Origin: Ophioderma brevispina
Lineage: Eukaryota > Echinodermata > Ophiuroidea > Amphilepidida > Ophiodermatidae
Length of the DNA stretch: 64,000 bases
NCBI GenBank assembly: GCA_023653785.1
Contig: JAMKCH010001582.1
Location: 1 to 64,000, forward strand
Direction of reading: 5' to 3'
Both the position numbers and the translations under genes were made by a program. Under the pieces are notes generated by a model. It searched no databases and was not told the DNA's origin. It saw only the letters and a list, made by a program, of their open reading frames with translations. Positions 54,651 through 64,000 of the stretch are shown piece by piece (position 1 is the stretch's first letter; every line of letters starts with the position of its first letter).

Positions 54651-55699
54651 CATATGATACAAGTTTACATTTGGCACAGGACTGTGGAAGCAGAGTTGAC
54701 CAAAATTAATCTAGGTACAGCACATAGCCAAGGATAGGAACAGATGGAAAGAATTTGTTGCGGCCGTAAGTACCAGCAGGGATGAAGAGGATTCTGTCCT
54801 GACAAAGTATATATGTAAAAGATGTGCATATTGCAAATTGGTTTGGGTAGGGACATGCCTCTGACAGTCTGAATGTAGGACCCCTGTCTATACGAATTTT
54901 AGATAGCATGATGGAGAGGATCATTTTGGCTTAAGTATCCAGAGAGTAGGTACTCTGTAGTTACACTAGAAGTACACTTGAAATCCCCATTGGAAGAATC
55001 TGACTGTATTTTTAACAAGATACATTGCTTCATGGAGTGCTAAAGCACCACAAATACTGATACTACTTCAATAAAATAGCTAATAATTACAATATACCTT
55101 TGAACTTAGTTACTGGCCTTCAGTTTCAAAACACATTCCTGTGTACTCTTTCTACATCATTTGGCAACACACACAAAATATGGTAAAATAATAACTCTCA
55201 CGATTCGCAATACGGTGCACTGCCAACGGTGGTCTTCGAGAGGTGATGTTTTCCCGATGCTTCATGGGAAAAATTTGACATCCAGTGCCTGCGCAATACA
55301 ATACTACACTAGAACACATCACTGATCATTTCGTTTGTAAATGGTCTTAAAAATTAAAGGCTGACTCAGAGATTTCAAAATATATTTTTTGTGTGTATTA
55401 ATTATAAATAGTCAACTAGGATTAAGGATAGTCAACTAAAATGCTCAATTCAAAAGTTTTGATGCAGTAAACATTTTTCATATTATAAGTACCATAGGAT
55501 GCTGTGTATAACAAAAATTCTGGATCCGGAATTTTATAACAAAAGTCGTGATTTTCTATATTAAGGACATCGAATTGAGCTTAGCTATTTCACACAGTGA
55601 TTAGTACGTGGACAAGCATTATGCACATGAAAAAACACAATATGCTAGAAAATTGAGGGTGCCATCATCAGGAAATCTCTTTGTCAGCCTTGAACTCTT

Positions 55700-57470
55700 T
55701 TCTTTCTATCGATCACTCTTTTGTTGAGCTGTTTTCATCATAATAATCTCACAACTTGCGTGTTAATCCAATGATGACTTGGACGGTAATATTAACCCTT
55801 GTGGTTAGAAATTGGACTGGCAAGGGTAACGCCAAGAAAAAAAACCAAATTTGTCTCAGAAGACCGTGCACATTACGTTTAAAATTGCAAAAAGTGGGCC
55901 AAAAAATGCATTAAAAAAAAAAAATGCATTTCGCATTAGCATTTTTCTAAAAAAAAAAAAAACGCATTTCGCATTGCGATTTTTTACATTTTTTCTGAGA
56001 CAAACTTTTTTTTTTGGCCTAACCGCTGGCGGTGTGCTGTACTGCAAATTGTGAGAATTGTACAGTAATAATAATGGATACAAAAACACATCTATTCATA
56101 CAATTTCACCCTGGTTCCTTTGTACAATAAATATATACATGCTTTACAATTAATACACTTTTGTCACTTATGCTGCTTTACAACAAGCAGCAAACATGGT
56201 ATATGGTGTGTGTGTTTATGTATGTGTTTGTGTGTATGTACATGTGGTCAGAACTACATACCCTATGGGGACGTTTTCAAGCTTTGTGGGGTGTTTTTTT
56301 TTCTTTGTGGGGACCTTTTACAAGAAATTCCAAGTCACTACAAGCTTAGTAATGTATTTGCTCAAGACAGCCCATCACCTAAATTTGCATTTTACAGAAT
56401 AAAGGGTGCACACCACCAAATAATCCTCTCATGTTAAAATGGCTTAATACAAGTTCATATTTTGACCCCACATCACATAATATTTGCTGTTTTGAAAAGA
56501 TTTCTATATCAAATAAAGATGGAAATTTTCAAAAATATTGGTCATTTGATACCGATACAAGATAGATCTTGAAATATAGGCACATGAATAGTGCCACCAC
56601 TTTTTCAACTCGACACGTAAAACTCATTATGGCCCAAGGCCTAATTTCGTTCTAGTTCAAATTTCTTTTTTCCCAGTATTGATCATTGTCTACAATATTC
56701 ATTTTAATATTAACATTTCACTATCAAAGATATCTATATTCCATGCCACACCAATTTGCTTACCATTGATCTTATGTTTTTACTGGAACTAACCACCATT
56801 TCACCAAACAGAGTGATTTAGTGTTGTGCGCCCTAAAGCGTAATATAGATGAGGTGACATCAATGTTTACAAACACAAGTTAGCACCTGGTCTACTGACA
56901 TGTTAGAGGTGTGAAGAATATGCCCATACAGTTACAGTATTCAATAGCCTTATCACACCTGATTGAGCGCGAATTTTAAAAGCACAAGCCCTGCAGGTGC
57001 TCACGCATACTGCCGGGCAGTGCTTTGTTCGTTGCCCGGCGTTGACGTCACATGTCACCTCATCTATAGTATTGTGGGTTTTTTTAAATTAAAAACAGCC
57101 TGTCACCATTAATAGTTTAATCTTGATGGCTATAAAACTGGTTCATTCTAACACAAGCCCAAAAAATATAATAAAATAGTATTGCTCTTTATTCCATTTC
57201 AGTTTAATCCTGTTGATAAAACTGATTCATTTTAACACAAGTAATAAAAAACATACTATGGTGCTTATTCTGTTAAAGAGGGTCCATTGCCTTAAAAACT
57301 TGATGTCTTTAAAATTAACATAAAATGAGCAAAAACCTCCCATACCACTAAGGCACTTTAATTTACTTACAATAAAAAAAAAATATAGCTTCTTTGGTGT
57401 TTTTTTACACACATTAGTCCCCACAAGGCACAAGAAGTTTGTATGTGTGCTTTTTTTCTTCAAGTCATGT
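55700..57470. other. Unassigned sequence in left duplicate
   Basis: AT-rich with homopolymer runs at 55910-55970 and a short inverted pair (atagatgaggtgacat at 56848, complement at about 57052) that may bound a small element. No gene. Confidence 0.35.
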
Positions 57471-57549
57471 CTTGGTCAGAAAGTGTGTGTGTGTGTGTTT
57501 GTGTGTGTGCACGCACTCATGTGTGAGGGTGTGTGTGTGTGATATATGT

Positions 57550-60500
57550 CATGAATTTGTTCAATGGTTTTTAACAAAAGGGGGCCTCTTGTTGAATTCA
57601 ATGGCATATTTGGTGGGATCAGAAAGTTTTGTGCAATTGATTCTGGGTCTGGAGTCAAACCCCCCCGCTGTTAGTGAGTTATAACGTTAGAATGCAACAT
57701 ACAGTATTCTTGATCAAGAGGACCTTTTTTTCCAAACCCTGCAAAAACCCATTTAAAAAAAATTGCAAGAATGTAGAAGTAAGGTCTAATTGTCTTGAAA
57801 TAAATAAATGTCAATTTTCATGCTTTCGTGTGAACCTCATAGTCGGCCGACCAGATTATTTTGCTATATGCCTGTATGAGGTGGAATCAAGTTTAAACTT
57901 TTGGCTCAATCGTGTAATAGGTGATTTATTGAAAAAACTAATGTTGCTTGGTTCATCTCTGACCTGGACCATAGGTACGGGATCCCACTTTCTTCTTTTT
58001 GATTTTTCTTTGGATAAAAAACTCCAACATGTTTTAGTGATGAGACTTCAAAATTAAAACAAACAATAGATACATCACCAGCATTCCCTGCAAAGCTTGT
58101 AGTGTCTGCCATCGATTGTGAACGGGTCAAAGGGTCACATGGGTCTAGCCGGCACAAAGATCAATCTGTGTAACATCTTCATGATTCTTGTGGGCCAGTT
58201 GGTTTCTGTCTGTTATAGGAGGGCATTCTCGGTATATCACACACTTACCGGAACTTTTTTTGCCTCCCCTGACAAAACAAATAATCTAACCCAGAAGTGG
58301 AAACAGTTTTGGGTTAGAGTTTTGTCCAAAACCCTAACCGGAGAATAATGTTTCCGATCCACTTTCGCTAGATTTGGTTTGATTTTGTCATAGGAGGCAA
58401 AACAAGTTGGGTCGTCCACTTGTGTGACAATCACCGAAGAATGCCCATGAGGTAATTGAGCGAAGGTTTAAAAAAAGATTAACGGAGTCCAGAAAGGCAG
58501 AGTTCCCATTATTGTGTGCCAACCACACAAAGCAGCTCGCACACACTACCTAAGTAAGTCCCTATGGAGCCATTCTGCTTGCAGTAGGACGAAACCTAAA
58601 GAGGACCAATTTTAGAAGGATTTGGTCCACTCTTACAAAAAGAGGTCCACTTTTAGAAGTTGACACCGCCACTAATAATTCCTACATATGACCTGGCTGG
58701 TTGACATAAGCCTTTTGGTTGTTTATAGATCGTAAAAACATTTTTATCCTGGTAGGCACTGCAGTTGATACTTGTACAGGTTTTATGGTGGCGCCCTTCA
58801 GACCCCCCCATTTTTGCATCTCTTCAGCAGTTCCCTGTTGAATCCTAATTCAGGTTTCTTAAGGTGGGCCCCATGTCTAAAGTCGATCAAGAGTTCATAC
58901 TAGATCAAAAGATCATTTTTTTCCCAATATGTTGTGCACATCTTTAACATTTCAAACCAAAAGAAGGTGTCTTCATTTTACATTTCTGTAGGGCGTGTTG
59001 CACCGCGTCTCAAAGATCAACAAATCACAAATACAGGTTTTTTTTTGTGCATATTATTACTTTTTTATTTTTTCTGGTTAAAACCCTAACCCTCCTATTT
59101 TCATTTTGTTTTCAATTATGAAACAAGAATGTTGTGACTCTTTCATAATTGTCCGGGTCCTTGCTGTGGGTTGAACCTGAGTACCCATGACTCAAATATG
59201 GGGCAAGGTTTTTTCCCAAAACCTGATTTTAAGAAAGCACATAAGTGTATTCTAGATACCTGACAAAGTATATATGTAAAAGATGTTCATATTGCAATTG
59301 GGTTTGGGTAGATGGACATGCCGTTCTGACATGCTGAATGTAGACCCCTGTCTATACGAATTTTAGATAGCATGATGGAGAGGAATAATTTTGGGCTTAA
59401 AAGCCGACTCATAGATTTCCCGATGAGGCGCCCTCCATTTTCAACAAGAGTTGTGTTTTTTTGCATTTACATAATGCTTGTGCATATCTAATCACTGTGT
59501 GAAATAGCAATCTCAAAACGAAGTCCTTCATATAGAAAAATCACATCTTTGTTTAAAAGTTCTGGATCCGGAAATTTGTTATACACCGTATCCTATGGCA
59601 ACTGGTTATATACACATAAATGTTGACTGCATCAAACAAAAACTCGATTCATCTCAACTTTGGAATGAGCATTCTCAAGTGACTTATCTTTAGTTCTAAG
59701 TTGACTATTTTTTAATTAATATATTAAAAATTATCGTCTGAAATCTCCTGAGTGAGTGTCGGGCTTTAATATCCAGAGAGTAGTGTACTCTGTAGTTACA
59801 ACTAGAAGTCACTTGAAATCCCCAATGGAAGAACCTGACTGTATTTTTAACAAGATTCATTGCTACATGGAGGACTACTATGCCGGCACAAAACTACAAA
59901 ATACTGATACTACTGTCAATAAAAACAATAATTACAATATCCGTTTGAACTTAGTGTATGGCCTTCATTTCAAAACCACATCCTGTGTACTCGTTCAACA
60001 TAACAGCATTTGGCAACACACACAAAATATGTAAAATATAACTCTCAAACTCTCCGATTCGCAATACGTGCACTGCCAACGGTTGGTGCTTCGAGAGGGA
60101 TGTTTTTTCTTCCTTTTCCTCCCCCTGATCTTTCTGGAAAACGTTTAATCCAGTGCCTGCGCCATACCTAACACACAATAACATGTCATGATCATTTGTT
60201 TGCAATGTGTCTGTTTACTAAAGGCTGACTCAGAGATTTAAAAAAATCTTTTTTGGTGTGTATTTATTATAAATAGTCAACTAGGAATTAAGGATAGCAA
60301 CTAAAATGCTTCAATTCAAAAGTTTTGATGCGTAAACTTTTTCCTATTATAAGTCCAATAGGATACTGTTTTTATAAACAAAAATTCTGGTCCAGAATTT
60401 TACAACAAAGTCGGATTTCTAGACGAGGACCCTGATTTGAGCTATTTCACATATTAACAGTGGATTTGGTGTTGACAAGCAATATGCATACTGAAAAACA

Positions 60501-63290
60501 ACAATGTTAAAAATGGTGGTGCCACACAGGAATTCCTCTTTAGGTCAGACCTGTAGTGAACTCATTTGTCTTTCCTATATCGATCACTCTTTTTTGAGCT
60601 GTTTTTCAATCATAATAATCTCACAACTTGCGTTAATCCAATGATGACTTGGACGTAATATTACCCCTTGTGGTTAGAATTGGAGGACTGGCAAGGGTAA
60701 CCGCAGAAAAAAAAACAAATTTGTCTCAAAGAACCGTGCACATATACGTTCAAATTGCAAAAAGAGTGGCCAAAAATGCATTAAAAAATAAATAAAAAAA
60801 CGCATTTCGCATTAGTCATTTTTTTCGTAAAAAAAAAAAAACAAAACAAACCACGCATATTCGCATTTTGCATTTTTTTACATTTCTCTGAGCCGACAAA
60901 ACTTTTTTTTTTGCCCTAACCGCTGGCGGTGTCTGTATTGCAAATTGTGAATTGTACAGTAATAATAATGGTACAAAAACACATCTATATCATACAATTT
61001 TCACCCGTTTCCTTTGTCAATAAAAGTACATGCTTTAAACAATAATTAATACCCTTTTGTCCTTATGCTGCTTTACAACAAGCAGCAAACATGGTATATA
61101 GGTGATGTGGGTTTATGTGATTTGTGTGTAATGTACATGTGGTCAGGAAACTACCAATGCAGCCCGTACCCAGGAATTTATGCGGGGGGGGGGCACGTGG
61201 CGTAAACGGGCCTGCCCGCTCTGAGGGGGTCAAATTTTTCCCCATGTGGGAAATTTTCCCCCTCTCAGGGTGGTCAAAAGGCCAATTTTTTTACCCGGTC
61301 CGAGGGCTACAAACGGCTGATTTAGCAAATGATGTTTTGCAAATTTTTTTTTTTCCCCCGGCCAAAGTCGTCAAGGGGGCAAACCTGCCTCCCCCGCCCC
61401 CCCTCCTGTTACGCTAACTGGGGGGGGGTCGGATTTGCCAGAAACGGACCTTTTGGCGTACCAAAAAAAAAATGGGATGAATAAGTATTCTGCCACCACT
61501 TAAAATTCGGCACCTTTAACATTTTATGCTTTTTATTCCGTTAACGTTGCCGAATTCGTGCCTGTGGCGAATACTAAATTTTTCCAAAAACTTTTTCGGC
61601 TCGCGTCGCTCGCCAATTCCTCGGCCATGGGGGCAGTTGACCCAAAATTTTTCACCATCGTCTCCAAATCTGAAGAGGGGGGGTTGAGGAAAGAAATAAA
61701 TATCGTCGCAACGTTGAGAAAAAACGACAATGCGTAATGCGATGGTTAACAGCTGCCTTAGAGTCATTCATTTACCATGCACAACAACCCCTTAAGACAA
61801 ATTTTAATTGACAACACGACCGTAACAGGCAAAGCAGACCTTCAACAATCATAAAATCGGAACCTTTGGGGGTTCATTTTTTTTGGGGGGGTGCATTGCA
61901 CCCCCGCCCGCCCCTGGGCTACGCCCCTGGAAACTACATACCCTATGGTGACGTTTTCACTTCAAGCTTTTGTCAGGTGTGTTTTTTTCTTTGTGGGGAC
62001 CTTTTACCAAGAAATTCCAAGTCACTCAAGCTAAGCAATGTATTGCTCAAGACAAAGCCCACACCTAAAATTTGCATTTTAACCGAATAAAGGGTGCACA
62101 ACAGACACCACCAATACTCCTCTCAATTTTAAATGCTTAATAACAAAGTTCTATTGTGACCCCCATCAATAATATTTGATTGTATGGAAATTTCTAATCA
62201 AATAAAGATGGAATTTGTCAAAAATATTGTTATTTTGATACCAGTACACAGATAGATGTGAAATATAAGGCCACATGAAGAGTGCCACCACTTTTTTCCA
62301 ACACTCGACACGTAAAACTCATTACGGCCCAAGGCTATTTCCGTTCTAAGTTCAAATTTCTTTTTTCCCATATTGATCATTGTCTACAATATCATTTTAA
62401 TATTAACATTTCACTATCAAATAATATCTATATTTCAATGCCACACAATTTGCTTACCATTGATCTTATGTTTTTACTGGAACTACCCACCATTTCACAA
62501 CCAGAGTGATTAGTGTTGTGCGCCCTAAAGCGTAATATAGATGAGGTAGACCTCATTTTTTACAAAATACACACACGTTAGCACCCCCTGGTCTACTGAC
62601 ATGTTGAGGTGGGTTAAGAATATGCCCTAACAGTTTACGTATTCAATAGCCTAATCACACCTGATTGAGCTTGAATTTTAAAAGCAACAGCCTGCAGGTG
62701 CTCACGGCATACTTCCTGTGCCGCCGGCAGTGCTTTGTTTTTCCGTTGCCTCCCGCGTTGACGTCAACATGTCACCTCATCTATAGTTGTGGGTTTTTTT
62801 TTAAATTAAAAACAAGTCCCTGTCACCATTATGTTTAATAATCTTGGATGGCTACAAAACTGGTTCATTCTAACACAAGCCCAAAAAATTAATAAAATAG
62901 TATTGCTCTTTATTCCATTCAGTTTAATCCTGTTGATAAAACTGATTCATTTTAACACAGTTAAAAAAACATCTATGGTGTTTATTTCTGTTAAAGAGGG
63001 TCCATTGCCTTAAAACTTGATGTCTTTTTAAAATTAACATAAATGAAAACCTCCCATGACCACTAAGGCACTTTAATTTACTTACAATAAAAAAAAATAT
63101 GGCGTCTTTGGTGTTTATTTTATACACACTGAAGTCCCCACAATGCACAAAGAAGTTTGTATGTGTGCTTTTTTTCTTCAAGAAGTGCATGTCTTGGTCC
63201 AGAAATGTGTGGTGGTTATTGTTTGTGTGCACACACATCCTGTGTGATATGTGTGTGTGTGTGGTGTTTGCTTGCTTATTTTGCTTCAAG
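57550..63290. repeat. Segmental duplication, right copy (indel-rich)
   Basis: Direct repeat of 51741-57550 with many small indels. It lacks about 1.48 kb present in the left copy (break near 59262, inside the foldback element) and has an extra hAT-like insertion at 61155-61929. Confidence 0.85.
61155..61929. mobile_element. hAT-like insertion present only in the right copy
   Basis: About 775 bp. Left end CAATGCAGCCCGTACCCAGG and right end CCTGGGCTACGCCCCTG are imperfect inverted repeats, flanked by GAAACTAC on both sides, an 8-bp duplication. The left duplicate has the empty site at about 56250. G- and C-rich runs at both ends. An 83-codon minus frame inside has no known domain. Confidence 0.8.
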
Positions 63291-64000
63291 TCATGTCGTT
63301 TTATTAAAACATCAAATGTGAATAATGATCAAGCAAAATGAGTCGAAGTTGCAAATATGGATTTTGAGATACCGCCAAAAAAAGGAGAAAATGTCTTGTT
63401 TCCTATTGTTTTGGCCACTCTTCAACTGCTTATATCTTTGGAATGAATTGGCCAATTTTCAATGGGGATTTCACAAATGTAGTTTAAATGGGCAATACAA
63501 AAAAGTAAGAATGGAACTGACCGCTTCAGACTCATTTTTGTCTTTCTCGCATCCAAATATTCACTTAGATAATCAATTTTTCTCCATTTACCGAAAGCAC
63601 AGTATGCATATTTTGGTTTTTCACGCTTTTTAAAAAAAAAATCAAGGGTTTTGTGCTGTATTCTGGGGAAGAAATATAAAAGTTTGATTTTGCGCTCATC
63701 AAAAAATCCTTACATGGCACTTTATTTATATTCAACATATAAAAATACAACAATCTACATAAACTCTTGTTGTGATCGTTTGTTCGAATTTAGATTTTCA
63801 TCTAACAGAAAAACTGAACATGTTGAAATCAGTACACCTTCATTGAATTCTCCCGAGCCTCACAGCGTTCTGATAAAATAATATATACAAGTTAAAACAT
63901 TTAATTGTATAGCACAGAGAACGGCTGAACTGTCGAGTCTCCATGTACACTACGGCCTCCAAGTAGTTTTGCATATCACACACACAAAATGTTCTTGTGA
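63290..64000. other. Unassigned right edge
   Basis: AT-rich. Part of it (aaaggagaaaatgtcttgtttcctattg at about 63380, and tttcaatggggatttca) resembles 23950-24440, so it is a dispersed repeat. No gene. Confidence 0.4.

Larger units (their letters stand above)
51741..57550. repeat. Segmental duplication, left copy (about 5.8 kb)
   Basis: Direct repeat of 57550-63290. The junction lies in a GT microsatellite at 57480-57540. Contains the elements at 52367 and 52889, a retrotransposon scrap at 54223 and a family-F MITE. About 1.48 kb (roughly 53313-54797) of this copy is missing from the right one. Confidence 0.85.

Overview
The window is animal nuclear DNA: AT-rich, dominated by introns and repeats, with short protein-coding exons whose GT-AG borders and codon phases fit together. 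The protein domains (Calx-beta, eel-fucolectin-like) and the density of small inverted-repeat transposons suggest a marine invertebrate, perhaps a deuterostome such as an echinoderm or hemichordate. The species assignment is inference.

One gene runs on the minus strand through most of the left 38 kb. Reading leftwards I can place thirteen exons: the two halves of a fucolectin/F5-8-type C domain (38.0 and 29.1 kb), four Calx-beta domains split over nine exons (26.6, 21.4, 19.9, 15.2, 14.0, 12.3, 11.0, 9.4, 7.0 kb), one transmembrane exon (5.6 kb) and a terminal exon with the stop codon (3.5 kb). The joined product is a single-pass membrane protein with a lectin-like and Calx-beta ectodomain and a cytoplasmic tail of about 98 residues. 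Its 5' end was not found. Four of the exons carry small frame-breaking indels although their splice sites and overall phases are kept, so the locus is either newly decaying or carries assembly errors.

The introns are packed with mobile DNA: a broken tyrosine-recombinase ORF at the left edge, Penelope-like and other retrotransposon scraps, a probable tRNA-derived SINE, TA-flanked mariner-type elements, hAT-like elements with clear 8-bp target duplications, and many palindromic MITEs that share TTAAAG termini. Several MITEs end within 6-40 bp of splice sites. Two minisatellites stand out: a 33-bp array inside an intron (12.5-13.3 kb), open in three long reading frames including one antisense, and a 21-bp array (38.9-40.8 kb) built on a GGACAATGTCC palindrome.

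Two large direct duplications shape the right part: 26.9-30.8 against 31.9-36.7 kb, which carries a second fucolectin exon, and 51.7-57.5 against 57.5-63.3 kb. In both, the right copy is rich in small indels, and the copies differ by clean transposon insertions. Three smaller duplications with a 21-22 T run at the junction look partly technical. From 38.1 to 64 kb I see no convincing gene; that part is repeats and unassigned sequence.
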